From NCBI RefSeq assembly GCF_003312915.1, contig NZ_CP030261.1, forward strand, positions 2,418,001 through 2,482,000: a stretch of DNA of 64,000 nucleotides, written 5' to 3'. The notes beneath the pieces are model-generated. The model searched no databases and was not told where the DNA came from. It saw nothing but the letters and a program-made list of their open reading frames with translations. The position numbers and the translations under genes were made by a program. The DNA is from Flavobacterium fluviale (lineage in GTDB: Bacteria; Bacteroidota; Bacteroidia; Flavobacteriales; Flavobacteriaceae). Below are positions 44,067-54,383 of this stretch, in pieces (the first letter of the stretch is position 1; each line of letters opens with the position of its first letter).

Positions 44067-44131
44067 CTTTTTATAAGATAGAAAAGCCTTTGTATCTTTG
44101 GACCTTTGTCTCTTTGAGCCTTAAAAAAAAA

Positions 44132-44986
44132 CTAAGAAAAAACCACCGTCTTATTACTATAAACCATTGTTTTTCTTTCGGCATGAAGTTTTATGGCTCT
44201 TGCTAGAACAATACGTTCCAAATCTCGTCCTTTCATGATAAAATCTTCGACAGAGTGAATGTGCGAAACTCTTGCAATATCCTGCTCAATAATCGGACCT
44301 TCGTCTAGTTCTTCTGTAACATAATGGCTTGTGGCACCAATGATTTTTACCCCGCGTTTAAAAGCAGAATGATATGGTTTTGCTCCTGGAAAAGCAGGTA
44401 AAAACGAATGGTGAATATTGATAATTCTATTCTCGTAAAGTGAAATCAGTTTTGGTGTAATTATCTGCATATAACGAGCCAAAACAATAAAATTGATTTC
44501 ATATCTTTTTAATAATTCAATTTGTCTTGCTTCGCCTTCTTCCTTGTTGTCTTTTGTAAAAGGAACATAATGAAACGGAATATCAAAACGTTCCGCAATT
44601 GATCTTAAATCATTATGATTACTGATAATCAGAGGAATCTCAACATTAAGTTCTCCAGCACTGTAGCGGCCTAAAATATCAAATAAGCAATGATCGTATT
44701 TAGAAACAAACAAAGCCATTTTTGGTTTTTGTTCCTGACTATATAAATCCCAAGACATATTAAATTTTACGGCAAGGGTTTCGTCAAAATCCTTTTTTAA
44801 CCCTTCAACAGTAATCTGCGGATTGGTAAATTCGCATTCCAATCGCATAAAGAATACATTTTGCTCTACATCAACATGCTGGTCGATATAGGTGATATTT
44901 CCCTCTACTTTAGCAATAAAAGTAGTTACCGAGGCGATAATATTTTTTTGATCTTTACAGTGAATTAGAATGGTTATTTTTTGCAT
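44132..44986 (-). CDS. purU: Formyltetrahydrofolate deformylase
   Basis: 284 aa. Hydrolyses 10-formyl-THF to THF and formate, supplying formate for PurT and balancing one-carbon units. An N-terminal ACT domain (ITILIHCKDQKNIIASVTTFIAKVEGNITYIDQH), then the formyltransferase fold with the catalytic Asn-His-Asp set: NIHHSFLPAFPGAKPYHSAFKRGVKIIGATSHYVTEELDEGPIIEQD. Intact and normal in length. Single gene. Confidence 0.95.
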   Translation of the reverse strand: MQKITILIHCKDQKNIIASVTTFIAKVEGNITYIDQHVDVEQNVFFMRLECEFTNPQITVEGLKKDFDETLAVKFNMSWDLYSQEQKPKMALFVSKYDHCLFDILGRYSAGELNVEIPLIISNHNDLRSIAERFDIPFHYVPFTKDNKEEGEARQIELLKRYEINFIVLARYMQIITPKLISLYENRIINIHHSFLPAFPGAKPYHSAFKRGVKIIGATSHYVTEELDEGPIIEQDIARVSHIHSVEDFIMKGRDLERIVLARAIKLHAERKTMVYSNKTVVFS

Positions 44987-45083
44987 TTTGGTTGTTAATT
45001 TTGGTTAGTGACAAAGTTGAAGATCCAAATTTTCAAAGGCTTTGTACCTTTGTACCTTTGAAAATTTGTAACTTCAGAAAAAA

Positions 45084-45803
45084 CTATTTTCCGTCCTGCA
45101 TCGCAAATACTTTTTGTAGTAAAGGCGTTGTTCTTGCAGAAATATTATTTCGAATTTCTTTTTCTTCAACCGCAATCATTTTAAAAACGCCGGATAAAGC
45201 CTGAGTTGTTGTATAGTCGGTCAAATCTGGGTTTACTTTTTTAACTAACGGAATTGTATTGTATTTATTGATGATTTTTGTCCAAACGGCATCAGCACCA
45301 ACTTTTTCAAAAGAGCTTTTAATTACTGGATTAAATTTTCCGTATAATGCAGTAGTTGTACTTCCTTGTAAATAGCTTGTTGCTGCTGTGTCATTTCCTA
45401 ATAAAATATTTTTAGCATCTGTAAAAGACATATTTTTTACTGCTGCAACAAATATTGGAGTGGCTTCTTTCACTGCATCTTCTGCTGCGCGGTTCAACAT
45501 TTTGATTCCTTCATCTGCAAGGGAGCTCAAGCCTACTTTTCTTAAAGTGGCATCTACTTTTTGTAATTCTTCCGGCATTAAAATTTTCACGGCTTGGTTT
45601 TTATAAAAACCATCTACTGCGGTTAATTTGCTTACCTGTTCTGTAATTCCTTTATTTAAGGCTTCTTTTAAACCAGAAGCAATATCCACACCGCCAACTC
45701 CAGGAAGCTGAGATGATATTTGAGGTAATTGATTTAATGTCTGCTGTACCTGCGCGCAAGACGTAAGAGAAAACGTAACGGCTAATAATAAAATCTTTTT
45801 CAT
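45084..45803 (-). CDS. DUF4197 lipoprotein
   Basis: 239 aa from the ATG at 45803; the longer frame (45827) adds residues before a good signal. Lipobox SLTSC (Cys ~16). Seen: LKEALNKGITEQVSKLTAVDGFYKNQAVKILMPEELQKVDATLRKVG and FTDAKNILLGNDTAATSYLQGSTTTALYGKFNPVIK, the DUF4197 layout (helical, Gly-Asp-rich loop). Unknown function, outer-membrane-associated. Single gene. Confidence 0.86.
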   Translation of the reverse strand: MKKILLLAVTFSLTSCAQVQQTLNQLPQISSQLPGVGGVDIASGLKEALNKGITEQVSKLTAVDGFYKNQAVKILMPEELQKVDATLRKVGLSSLADEGIKMLNRAAEDAVKEATPIFVAAVKNMSFTDAKNILLGNDTAATSYLQGSTTTALYGKFNPVIKSSFEKVGADAVWTKIINKYNTIPLVKKVNPDLTDYTTTQALSGVFKMIAVEEKEIRNNISARTTPLLQKVFAMQDGK

Positions 45804-45924
45804 TTGTTGGGGATTATTAAGTTTCAAAAATACTACTTATTCAAAAATAAAGCCATAAAAATATTCTGGGACTTTAAACAATTTGTTTAATAAATAACAG
45901 TTCTATTACAATTCGTTTTAAAAT

Positions 45925-45960
45925 AAAAAATCATCTCATAAAAACTATAAGATGATTTTT
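45925..45960 (-). terminator. Terminator of the SGNH-like gene
   Basis: AAAATCATCT / AGATGATTTT around loop CATAAAAACTATA, A run on the left end. Confidence 0.8.
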
Positions 45961-45981
45961 GATTTTATACAAAGTTTATTT

Positions 45982-46854
45982 CTATCGATTACTAAAAGCG
46001 ATTTCTTGTAAAGCCCGTGGATTGCTAATTGCTTTACTAACTTCTTGTTTTCGCATATTATCATTGTTTCCTGTTCCTGTACTGAGAATAAGTTTTTTGG
46101 GAATTATCGGCTTTTTATCAAAAATAGAAGCATATAATAAAACAGCCTGCAAAAATCCGCCGTCATTTAAAAAGTGAAGCGTACTCTTTCCGTATCGAAG
46201 ACGATCATTATTATCGATTAGATATTTGTAACCATTTTTGCCATTATAGGCATCTTTAACCGCGTCACCAACTCTCAATAAACCAGCATTTTTAATAAAA
46301 ACTGCAGCTCTGACAGAATTTTTGCGCAGATCATCGTAATAAGTATTGTAATTGGAGTCTTTAAAAGGTACTGGAGACATTCCTTGATAAACATATACCG
46401 CAACATCTGGGCTGTTTTTGTGGATCTTTTCAACAATAAATTTTAAATTATCTCTGTATTTCGCCAGATTATTTAACGCAATGGGTGTGGCTTCTTGAAG
46501 AACAACGTAATCGTAATAATTTCCATCCTTATCTATGTTAGAAAAATTTTGGTTGGCCTCCGTTTTATTGGTTTCATATACCTTATCAAGCGGGACCCCC
46601 ATCGTTACTAACTGCTGTACATTAATATGATGGTTATTGGCATTGCAAAGCTCTTGAAATAATGTAGATGTACTGACAAAATATTCCATTTGACTGTTGC
46701 CCATAAATAAAATGCGAGTTGGACTAAGAGCCTTAGGAGCCTTAGGACGACCAATCTCTAACGATTTAAGTTGATTTTCAGATGCTTTTGAATTATTGCA
46801 GCCAGAAATTAAAAGTAACATTGTCGCGGCAAATAGGAAAAAGTATTTTTGCAC
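45982..46854 (-). CDS. SGNH/GDSL hydrolase-like lipoprotein
   Basis: 290 aa. Lipobox LLISGC (Cys ~19). Block I is RILFMGNSQMEYFVSTSTL (GNS in place of GDS), block II-like VTMGVPLDKVYE, block III QEATPIAL, and a late LHFLNDGGFLQAVLLYASIFD where a His would be expected at the D-x-x-H position. So this is a SGNH-like fold with altered motif residues; hydrolase activity is uncertain. Single gene, terminator at 45925. Confidence 0.72.
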   Translation of the reverse strand: MQKYFFLFAATMLLLISGCNNSKASENQLKSLEIGRPKAPKALSPTRILFMGNSQMEYFVSTSTLFQELCNANNHHINVQQLVTMGVPLDKVYETNKTEANQNFSNIDKDGNYYDYVVLQEATPIALNNLAKYRDNLKFIVEKIHKNSPDVAVYVYQGMSPVPFKDSNYNTYYDDLRKNSVRAAVFIKNAGLLRVGDAVKDAYNGKNGYKYLIDNNDRLRYGKSTLHFLNDGGFLQAVLLYASIFDKKPIIPKKLILSTGTGNNDNMRKQEVSKAISNPRALQEIAFSNR

Positions 46855-46965
46855 TTTGATTTAATTAAAAAAAAATTTTGGCAAATCTCTTTTTAATTAA
46901 AACCATTCTTAGCCCTTATTTGTTTTTAATGTATCATTTTAAGACAATATAGATAGCATGAATTT

Positions 46966-47307
46966 TTAAATATTGAGCTCAGGTTGATATACAGGGTTGT
47001 TTTTATTTAATTCGGTTAATATAGGCTGTGTATAATCTTTTCCACCTTTAATCAAATAATAAAAGGATTTAACGACATACACAGGCCCCCATGGAAAAGA
47101 TTTCCAGCCGAGTGCTAAATTTTTAGCAAAATGTTTTAAGGCGTATTTAAAAGTTTTTTCTTCTGGACGAACAAAATAGATATTAGAGCCTTTGAATTTT
47201 TTCATGAGTTTTGAAATAGTATTGGGAAAAATTACAAATCTTCCGCCTTGCTGCACTAATACATTGATTTCAAACATTGTTAGACCTTCGATATTATTTG
47301 TTTTCAT
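46966..47307 (-). CDS. Hypothetical protein
   Basis: 113 aa: NVLVQQGGRFVIFPNTISKLMKKFKGSNIYFVRPEEKTFKYALKHFAKNLALGWKSFPWGPVYVVKSFYYLIKGGKDYTQ. Compact alpha/beta, basic, with no signal peptide or membrane helix. Similar short proteins are found in other Flavobacteria, but I know no role. Single gene with an ATG at 47307. Confidence 0.7.
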   Translation of the reverse strand: MKTNNIEGLTMFEINVLVQQGGRFVIFPNTISKLMKKFKGSNIYFVRPEEKTFKYALKHFAKNLALGWKSFPWGPVYVVKSFYYLIKGGKDYTQPILTELNKNNPVYQPELNI

Positions 47308-47449
47308 AATAATTAGATTTTAAGTATTATAAAATTTTCGTGTAATTATGGAGGCAAAAATAATGAGGTTTTAAAAATGATAGTGCCTCTAAAAGGTTTT
47401 GTAGTAATAAGTTAAGTCTTTTTTTTGGTTCATAAAAAAGACTAAAAAA

Positions 47450-47483
47450 GAGAGAAATTACCATAAAATGATAACTTCTCTCT
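47450..47483 (-). terminator. Terminator of the L,D-transpeptidase gene
   Basis: AGAGAGAA / TTCTCTCT with a 18-nt loop, between A and T runs. Confidence 0.8.
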
Positions 47484-47503
47484 AAAATTTAATAGAATTT
47501 ATT

Positions 47504-49078
47504 TTATTGAGTTACAACTGCATTTTCGCCAGTTAACTCTTTGTCTTTTTCATAAACATCTTGAAAGAAACCAATTTCACCATTTTCATTTACTAAGGAA
47601 GTGAAATAAGTAATATAAATAGGAACTTTTTTAGTTAATTTAAAACTTTTTTCTGCTTTACCATCCATTGCTTTATCAATTTTTGCTGGTGTCCATTCTG
47701 GATAATCCTGCAGCATTGCAGCGGCTAATTCTTTTGCCATTTTTACATTGATACAACCATGGCTGAAAGTTCTTTTTTCAAAATCGAATAAAGTTTTAGA
47801 TGGTGTATCGTGCATATAAATATCATCTTGGTTTGGAAACATAAATTTTACTAAACCTAAAGAATTATCTGGACCTGGTTTTTGTCTGACTTGACCGTTT
47901 ATCATTTCCATGTTTTTTTCTGCAAGATAATTTGGATCTGAAGCGATTTTAGATTTTAATTCATTTTGAACAATACTTTGAGGAATTGTCCAATATGGGC
48001 TAAAAACGATTCTGTCAATTTCACTGTTAAAAATCGTTGTTTTTGTTAAAGGTGCTCCAACAAAAACGCTTGAAGTTAATGCTACTTTTCCGTTTTTCAC
48101 ATAAATTAATTCATAAGAAGGAACGTTTACCAAAACATATTCGTCGCTGGCAGTAATTTGAGCCGAAATAGCGCGACATCTTTCCATATTAAGTTTCAGC
48201 GTTTCCATTTTATCAGAAAGCGGTATATTCATTTCATTAATATGTTCTTCTGCTAGAATATAATTTGGTTTAAAACCGTTACGAACTTTGTATTTCATTA
48301 CAGCATCCATCAATTCACGGTCGTAAACATCACTTTTAGAATCATGTTGTAAGTCTCCCATTAAATATAAACGGGTTCTTACCTGTGCAATTGTACTTGA
48401 AACTGCATCTGGACGTAATTCTTTGTATGGAGTTTCCGTAACAATTGGTTTCCATTTATGGGAACGCTCTAATCTTTTGTATTTTTTTAAAACATCTTCT
48501 AATTTATAATACTGATCATACTGTACTTTTACATCTTCTGTTGTTGTTGAAGCAGTTGCTTCTTCGATTGTGCTGTAGTTTAAAAAATCTTTCAGCATAG
48601 AATCATAAGATAATCTTTTCTTATCTGCGTTATTCTTTTTAGTATACAATACATATAAAGAACTCAAAAGCATGTCCGCATCTGTTTTAGACAATTTTGT
48701 TTGTGCTGATTGGTCAAAAAGCTGATCAATTTCTTTTTGATAAGGAATTACTAAATCATTAGTTTTTTTTGCTTTTTCGTATAAAACAGTTCCAAACTCA
48801 TTAATGTCATCTTCATCAAACCAAATAGATCCTAAAGTTCTGTTTTTGTACAATGACATGACATCAGATTTATATTTTTTTAAATCTGAATATCTTTTAA
48901 AGAAATCATTTGAAACTTTGTCTACATTATCTGCATTATCATTATGCAAATTGTAAATCGCTGCAATAGTTGAAGTTTTTTTATTGTGATCTGAGAGAGT
49001 GTTTTTTTCTATTCTACTAAAAGAAGATATAAAAAAACTCAAACTTAAAATTAGGGCGAATGAATAATATGTTTTCAT
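47504..49078 (-). CDS. L,D-transpeptidase (YcbB/LdtD-like)
   Basis: 524 aa with a signal peptide (MKTYYSFALILSLSFFISSFSR). A long helical region (60-220) and a peptidoglycan-binding-like segment (AQVRTRLYLMGDLQHDSKSDVYDRELMDAVMKYKVRNGF) precede the YkuD domain: VLVNVPSYELIYVKNGKVALTSSVFVG, DIYMHDTPSKTLFD and FSHGCINVKMAKELA with the catalytic Cys442. It forms 3-3 peptidoglycan cross-links or attaches proteins in the periplasm. Matches the YcbB architecture in order. Single gene. Confidence 0.92.
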   Translation of the reverse strand: MKTYYSFALILSLSFFISSFSRIEKNTLSDHNKKTSTIAAIYNLHNDNADNVDKVSNDFFKRYSDLKKYKSDVMSLYKNRTLGSIWFDEDDINEFGTVLYEKAKKTNDLVIPYQKEIDQLFDQSAQTKLSKTDADMLLSSLYVLYTKKNNADKKRLSYDSMLKDFLNYSTIEEATASTTTEDVKVQYDQYYKLEDVLKKYKRLERSHKWKPIVTETPYKELRPDAVSSTIAQVRTRLYLMGDLQHDSKSDVYDRELMDAVMKYKVRNGFKPNYILAEEHINEMNIPLSDKMETLKLNMERCRAISAQITASDEYVLVNVPSYELIYVKNGKVALTSSVFVGAPLTKTTIFNSEIDRIVFSPYWTIPQSIVQNELKSKIASDPNYLAEKNMEMINGQVRQKPGPDNSLGLVKFMFPNQDDIYMHDTPSKTLFDFEKRTFSHGCINVKMAKELAAAMLQDYPEWTPAKIDKAMDGKAEKSFKLTKKVPIYITYFTSLVNENGEIGFFQDVYEKDKELTGENAVVTQ

Positions 49079-49370
49079 TTTTTTTAAATTTTTACGTTAT
49101 TACTTTTTGGTAAGGTGATGGTAAAAATTTGGGGCTTTTCTACTTTGCTAAATTACTTTAGAACAGCCTGTAACATGTTTTGACATTTTATTTAAATGTT
49201 GCGAAATTGCCATGTTTTTAAGCTTTCATTAACTATATCAATTAGTTACGTAAAAAGAGGGCCTTTTGGATTCCGAAATCGATATATTTTTTGTTAAGAT
49301 AAGCGAATACTGGGGATTGAATATTAAAATATTTTGTAAATTGCCCTCATAAAATTATCATATTCATAAA

Positions 49371-52300
49371 ATGGAGCAACAAATCCCATATATTCCTAAA
49401 AATAAAGTAAGAATTGTCACAGCTGCTTCACTTTTTGACGGACATGATGCCGCAATAAACATTATGCGTCGTATTATTCAGTCAACAGGAGTAGAAGTTA
49501 TTCATCTTGGGCACGACAGAAGCGTTGAGGAAGTGGTAAATACTGCTATACAAGAAGATGCTAATGCTATTGCAATGACTTCTTATCAAGGCGGGCACAA
49601 TGAATACTTTAAATATATGTATGATCTGCTTCATGAAAAAGGAGCGGGACATATTAAAATATTCGGCGGCGGCGGCGGTGTAATTCTGCCAAGCGAAATT
49701 GCCGAATTGCACGAATATGGTATTACTAGAATTTATTCTCCTGACGATGGACGTTCTTTAGGTTTGCAGGGAATGATTAATGATTTGGTTGAACGTTCTG
49801 ATTTTCCTATTGGAGATCAATTAAACGGAGAAGTAGATCATATCGAAAATAAAGTTCCTACTGCCATTGCGCGTTTAATTTCGGCAGCAGAAAACTTCCC
49901 CGAAATTGCAAAACCTGTTTTCGATAAAATTCACGAAAGCAATACAAGTTCTAAAATTCCAGTTTTAGGAATTACAGGAACGGGCGGTGCTGGAAAATCT
50001 TCTTTGGTTGATGAATTGGTTCGCCGATTTTTAATTGATTTTCCAGAAAAAACAATCGGATTAATTTCTGTCGATCCTTCTAAGAGAAAAACTGGAGGAG
50101 CACTTTTAGGAGACAGAATCCGTATGAATGCCATCAATAATCCGCGCGTGTATATGCGTTCGCTGGCGACACGTCAGTCAAATTTGGCCTTATCTAAATA
50201 TGTAGCCGAAGCGATTCAGGTTTTGAAAGCGGCAAAATACGATTTGATTATTTTGGAAACTTCAGGAATTGGCCAGTCTGATACCGAAATTATGGATCAT
50301 TCTGATGTATCCTTATATGTAATGACACCAGAATTTGGAGCTGCAACACAATTGGAAAAGATCGATATGCTTGATTTTGCCGATTTAGTAGCTTTAAACA
50401 AATTTGATAAAAGAGGAGCTCTTGATGCTTTGCGCGATGTAAAAAAACAATATCAAAGAAACCATAATCTTTGGGATAAAAATCCTGATGAAATGCCGGT
50501 TTTCGGAACAATCGCTTCTCAGTTTAACGATCCCGGAATGAATACGCTTTACAAAGCGATTATGGATAAAGTGGTGGAAAAAACCGATTCTGATTTGAAA
50601 TCGACTTTTGAAATCACCAAAGAAATGAGTGAGAAAATCTTCGTGATTCCGCCGGGAAGAACACGTTATTTATCTGAAATTGCAGAGAATAACAGAAGTT
50701 ATGATGAAATCGCACTTTCGCAGCAAAAAGTAGCTCAGAAATTATACGGAATTTTCAAAACCATAGAGTCGGTTTCTGGGAAAATTCCTCAGATTACAAA
50801 AGCAGGAATTGATGATTCTACAGTTTTGCCAAGTGCAGCCCAACCACACGACGAAAACAGAATCTTTTTAAATCTTTTACTGAATCAGTTTGATAAAGTA
50901 AAAATGGATTTAGATCCGTACAATTGGGAAATTATCCTGAATTGGGATGAAAAAGCAGCGAAATATAAAAATCCAGTTTATAGTTTTAAAGTTCGTGATA
51001 AAGAAATTAAGATTGCTACGCATTCTGAAAGTTTATCGCATTTACAGATTCCTAAAATTGCTTTACCAAAATACGAAGGCTGGGGCGATATTCTGCGATG
51101 GAATTTACAGGAAAATGTTCCTGGCGAATTTCCGTTTGCTTCGGGATTATATCCGTTTAAGCGTGAAGGCGAAGATCCGTCGAGAATGTTTGCAGGCGAG
51201 GGCGGACCAGAAAGAACCAATAAACGTTTTCATTATGTAAGTGCTGGAATGCCTGCAAAACGTCTTTCGACAGCTTTTGACAGTGTTACGTTATACGGAA
51301 ACGATCCAGATTTGCGTCCAGATATTTATGGCAAAATTGGAAATGCAGGAGTTTCAATCTGCTGTTTAGACGATGCCAAAAAACTCTATTCAGGTTTCGA
51401 TTTGGTTCACGCTTTGACTTCGGTAAGTATGACCATCAATGGGCCAGCTCCAATGCTGTTAGGTTTCTTTATGAACGCAGCAATCGATCAGCAATGCGAA
51501 TTGTACATCAAAGCCAACGAATTAGAAAAAGAAGTTGAAGCCAAAATCAACAAAATATATAAGGACAAAGGAATCGAAAGACCAAAATACCAAGGCGATC
51601 TACCGGAAGGAAACAACGGTTTAGGATTAATGCTTTTGGGCGTTACGGGAGATCAGGTTTTACCTTTGGAAGTTTACAACGAAATAAAAGCCAAAACCTT
51701 ATCGCAAGTTCGTGGAACGGTTCAAGCCGATATTTTAAAAGAAGATCAGGCACAGAACACTTGTATTTTCTCAACTGAATTTGCGTTGCGATTAATGGGT
51801 GATGTTCAGGAATATTTTATCACTAAAAACGTTCGTAATTTTTATTCGGTTTCGATCTCAGGATATCATATTGCAGAGGCGGGAGCAAACCCAATTACGC
51901 AATTGGCTTTCACGCTTTCAAATGGTTTCACTTACGTGGAATATTATTTGAGCCGAGGCATGAACATCAACGATTTTGGACCGAATTTATCGTTCTTCTT
52001 CTCGAACGGAGTAGATCCAGAATATTCGGTTATTGGTCGTGTGGCACGTAAAATTTGGGCAAAAGCCATGAAAAACAAATACGGAGCCAATGAAAGAGCA
52101 CAAATGCTGAAATATCATATTCAGACTTCTGGACGTTCGCTGCATGCGCAGGAAATTGATTTCAACGATATTAGAACCACTTTACAGGCTTTATACGCCA
52201 TTTATGACAACTGTAATTCATTGCATACCAATGCTTACGACGAAGCCATTACAACGCCAACGGAAGAATCTGTACGTCGTGCCATGGCCATTCAGCTGAT

Positions 52301-52811
52301 TATTAATAAAGAATTAGGTTTGGCTAAAAACGAAAACCCAATTCAAGGTTCCTTCATCATCGAAGAATTAACTGATTTAGTAGAAGCAGCGGTTTTAAAA
52401 GAATTCGACAGAATTACAGAAAGAGGAGGAGTTCTAGGTGCAATGGAAACGATGTACCAAAGATCTAAAATTCAGGAAGAAAGTTTGTATTACGAAACCT
52501 TAAAACACAACGGAGATTTCCCAATTGTGGGTGTAAATACTTTCTTGAGTTCAAAAGGTTCGCCAACGGTGATTCCGGCTGAGGTTATTCGTGCTACCGA
52601 AGAGGAAAAGCAATATCAAATTACAATGCTGGATAATTTGCATCAATTTAATGAAGCAAAAGTAAACGAACATTTAAATACGTTACAGCAAGCGGCTATT
52701 AAAAACGAAAACTTATTCGACCATTTAATGGAAGCTACAAAGGTTTGTTCGTTAGGGCAGATTACTTCAGCGCTGTTTGAAGTGGGTGGGCAGTATAGAA
52801 GGAATATGTAA
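49371..52811 (+). CDS. icmF: Fused isobutyryl-CoA mutase
   Basis: 1146 aa, the IcmF architecture in order: N-terminal B12-binding domain ([17 protein letters not shown]; His25 can ligate cobalt), a G3E-family P-loop GTPase chaperone domain (GTGGAGKSS at residues 203-211; [20 protein letters not shown]), a linker and a large mutase TIM-barrel domain ([57 protein letters not shown]). It interconverts isobutyryl-CoA and n-butyryl-CoA or similar. Complete. The function is typical for this fused layout; the exact acyl-CoA preference is not seen. The 292 bp before it shows nothing beyond A/T-rich sequence. Confidence 0.93.
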   Translation: MEQQIPYIPKNKVRIVTAASLFDGHDAAINIMRRIIQSTGVEVIHLGHDRSVEEVVNTAIQEDANAIAMTSYQGGHNEYFKYMYDLLHEKGAGHIKIFGGGGGVILPSEIAELHEYGITRIYSPDDGRSLGLQGMINDLVERSDFPIGDQLNGEVDHIENKVPTAIARLISAAENFPEIAKPVFDKIHESNTSSKIPVLGITGTGGAGKSSLVDELVRRFLIDFPEKTIGLISVDPSKRKTGGALLGDRIRMNAINNPRVYMRSLATRQSNLALSKYVAEAIQVLKAAKYDLIILETSGIGQSDTEIMDHSDVSLYVMTPEFGAATQLEKIDMLDFADLVALNKFDKRGALDALRDVKKQYQRNHNLWDKNPDEMPVFGTIASQFNDPGMNTLYKAIMDKVVEKTDSDLKSTFEITKEMSEKIFVIPPGRTRYLSEIAENNRSYDEIALSQQKVAQKLYGIFKTIESVSGKIPQITKAGIDDSTVLPSAAQPHDENRIFLNLLLNQFDKVKMDLDPYNWEIILNWDEKAAKYKNPVYSFKVRDKEIKIATHSESLSHLQIPKIALPKYEGWGDILRWNLQENVPGEFPFASGLYPFKREGEDPSRMFAGEGGPERTNKRFHYVSAGMPAKRLSTAFDSVTLYGNDPDLRPDIYGKIGNAGVSICCLDDAKKLYSGFDLVHALTSVSMTINGPAPMLLGFFMNAAIDQQCELYIKANELEKEVEAKINKIYKDKGIERPKYQGDLPEGNNGLGLMLLGVTGDQVLPLEVYNEIKAKTLSQVRGTVQADILKEDQAQNTCIFSTEFALRLMGDVQEYFITKNVRNFYSVSISGYHIAEAGANPITQLAFTLSNGFTYVEYYLSRGMNINDFGPNLSFFFSNGVDPEYSVIGRVARKIWAKAMKNKYGANERAQMLKYHIQTSGRSLHAQEIDFNDIRTTLQALYAIYDNCNSLHTNAYDEAITTPTEESVRRAMAIQLIINKELGLAKNENPIQGSFIIEELTDLVEAAVLKEFDRITERGGVLGAMETMYQRSKIQEESLYYETLKHNGDFPIVGVNTFLSSKGSPTVIPAEVIRATEEEKQYQITMLDNLHQFNEAKVNEHLNTLQQAAIKNENLFDHLMEATKVCSLGQITSALFEVGGQYRRNM

Positions 52812-52835
52812 TTTTTTATTTTTTAATGATATGGA

Positions 52836-52865
52836 AAAACCTCTCAAGAATTTTGAGAGGTTTTT
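52836..52865 (+). terminator. Terminator of icmF
   Basis: AAAACCTCTCAA / TTGAGAGGTTTTT, perfect stem. Confidence 0.88.
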
Positions 52866-52924
52866 ATTAGTAAGGTACGAATAAGACACTCTCGCCAGCA
52901 AAACAATAAAATCCAATTAGCAAA

Positions 52925-53363
52925 CATAGCCCGTGGTTTCAACCACGGGTACACAGCACGAGCAAGACAATATTACGTTCCCGTGGTTGAAACCACGGGC
53001 TATATTTATAAAGTTTTGTAATAGCAAAAAAGAAAATCGTATTATTTTGTCATTTCGACAGAAGGGAGAAATCTTCGCAAGTAACTCCGCAACGAGAATC
53101 CAATCTTTGCCGAGTTACTTGCGAAGATTTCTCCTCCGTCGAAATGACAAGATTGCGGTTAATCTTGAAGAAGTTCCAAAGGAACAAAGGATATTGTAGG
53201 GATGTATTTTAATCCATCCAAGATAAAGAAATTCCGTAATCAAAATCCGTTAGCACGAGCAACCAAAAAATCCAATTGTCAAATATAGCCCGTGGTTTCA
53301 ACCACGGGAACGTAATATTATCTTGCTCGTATTGTGTACCCGTGGTTGAAACCACGGGCTATG
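52925..53363. repeat. Mirror-image REP element array
   Basis: Unit A (52925-53007) has the ends ATAGCCCGTGGTTTCAACCA and GGTTGAAACCACGGGCTAT. Unit B (53284-53363) is nearly the exact reverse complement of unit A (I counted only about three base changes in the central segment). Between them a ~105-bp inverted repeat (53047-53152; TGTCATTTCGACAGAAGGG... to ...CGTCGAAATGACA) is itself palindromic. No gene in 52812-53394. Confidence 0.82.
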
Positions 53364-53394
53364 TTTATATCGTTTTGAAGTAACAAATAGAAAA

Positions 53395-53712
53395 TCATTC
53401 CCCAACAACCTCCCCAACATACCCCAAAAACTCCATTTCATCCATAGGAAATAAATGCAAAACTGTTTCCAAAATCAGACTTACATTAATAGTTGCACTT
53501 TTATCTTTTTTAGAAAAATTATGCATGTCATTGTCAAGCGCAAGAATACATAATTTCAGTAAATCGGTAATAAGGCAGCCGAGTTCCAAATAATTGACCA
53601 CTTTAAATTGTGCGGTATAAAAATTGGCTTCATTGGTTGGTTTTAGCGTTGTAAAATACTGAGCAGTTAATTTTTGCAGCTTTTGTAAAGTTTCAGTTTC
53701 ATTGGTTTCCAT
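53395..53712 (-). CDS. XRE-linked ~105-aa protein (paralog of 25946-26281)
   Basis: 105 aa. It aligns in order with the 25946 product: FTTLKPTNEANFYTAQFKVVNYLELGCLITDLLKLCILALD...NFSKKDKSATINVSLILETVLHLFPMDEMEFLGYV. No membrane helix, no recognised motif. Its neighbour at 53905, 193 bp away and divergent, encodes an XRE protein, the same combination as the first copy. The stop lies just after a repeat array. Confidence 0.7.
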   Translation of the reverse strand: METNETETLQKLQKLTAQYFTTLKPTNEANFYTAQFKVVNYLELGCLITDLLKLCILALDNDMHNFSKKDKSATINVSLILETVLHLFPMDEMEFLGYVGEVVGE

Positions 53713-53892
53713 AAGGCGTATATTTTTAATTTCTTTACAATTGGGCTTTTATAAATTTATTATAAGAAAAATTGTACTTTTGTTTTATTCGGCGAAGGAA
53801 GAAATAGATTTTGCTGTACGAAATCATTTTTTGCTGTATCGCACTGCGTAAAATCTGTTTTTTACATTTTACCAATTTTGACACTTTATTAT

Positions 53893-53900
53893 TATCTTTG
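53893..53900 (+). promoter_or_regulatory. -7 box TATCTTTG almost touching the XRE start codon
   Basis: Exact TAnnTTTG ending 4 bp before the ATG at 53905. If used, transcription would begin at or next to the start codon, giving a leaderless message. Confidence 0.45.
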
Positions 53901-53904
53901 AATT

Positions 53905-54312
53905 ATGAGCACACTAACAAAACCAAATCATATAGGGCGAAAAATAAGCCGTATTCGTGAACTGCGAGATATGAAACAAGAAGCTTTGGCGCAGGCGTTA
54001 GGAACAAACCAGCAAGCAATTTCGGCTATGGAAAACAGCGAAACGATAGAAGAAGAAAGACTTGTTGAGGTGGCAAAAGCGCTTGGTGTATCGGTTGAAG
54101 CGATTAAGAATTTTTCAGACGAAGCAGCAATTAATTATTTCAATACTTTCAATGAAAGTCCTAATAATTATTTTGGTCTAAACAATTGCACTTTCAATCC
54201 ATTAGATAAATTAATGGAAACTGTAGAAGAGAATAAAAAGCTTTACGAACGTTTGCTGAAAGCGGAACAAGATAAAATCGAATATTTAGAGAAATTGCTA
54301 AAAGAGAAATAG
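53905..54312 (+). CDS. XRE-family HTH regulator
   Basis: 135 aa. HTH: IGRKISRIRELRDMKQEALAQALGTNQQAISAMENSETIEEERLVEVAKALGVSVEAIKNF. The C-terminal half (NYFNTFNESPNNYFGLNNCTFNPLDKLMETVEENKKLYERLLKAEQDKIEYLEKLLKEK) is an acidic/Lys-rich coiled coil, likely for dimerisation. Regulator of the divergent 53395 gene by position (inference). Larger than the 25598 XRE protein and not closely related outside the HTH. Confidence 0.87.
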   Translation: MSTLTKPNHIGRKISRIRELRDMKQEALAQALGTNQQAISAMENSETIEEERLVEVAKALGVSVEAIKNFSDEAAINYFNTFNESPNNYFGLNNCTFNPLDKLMETVEENKKLYERLLKAEQDKIEYLEKLLKEK

Positions 54313-54327
54313 TAATTGTGAAAAATA

Positions 54328-54357
54328 AAAAAGCATTCGCCAACACGAATGCTTTTC
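54328..54357 (+). terminator. Terminator after the XRE gene
   Basis: AAAAGCATTCG / CGAATGCTTTT with loop CCAACA. Confidence 0.85.
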
Positions 54358-54383
54358 TCATTTTAAAAACAACTATCTGATTT

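Noticed and set aside
52933-53199. 88-aa plus-strand frame in the repeat array
   Set aside because: It lies entirely inside the REP-like palindromes, with no start signal or protein-like composition.
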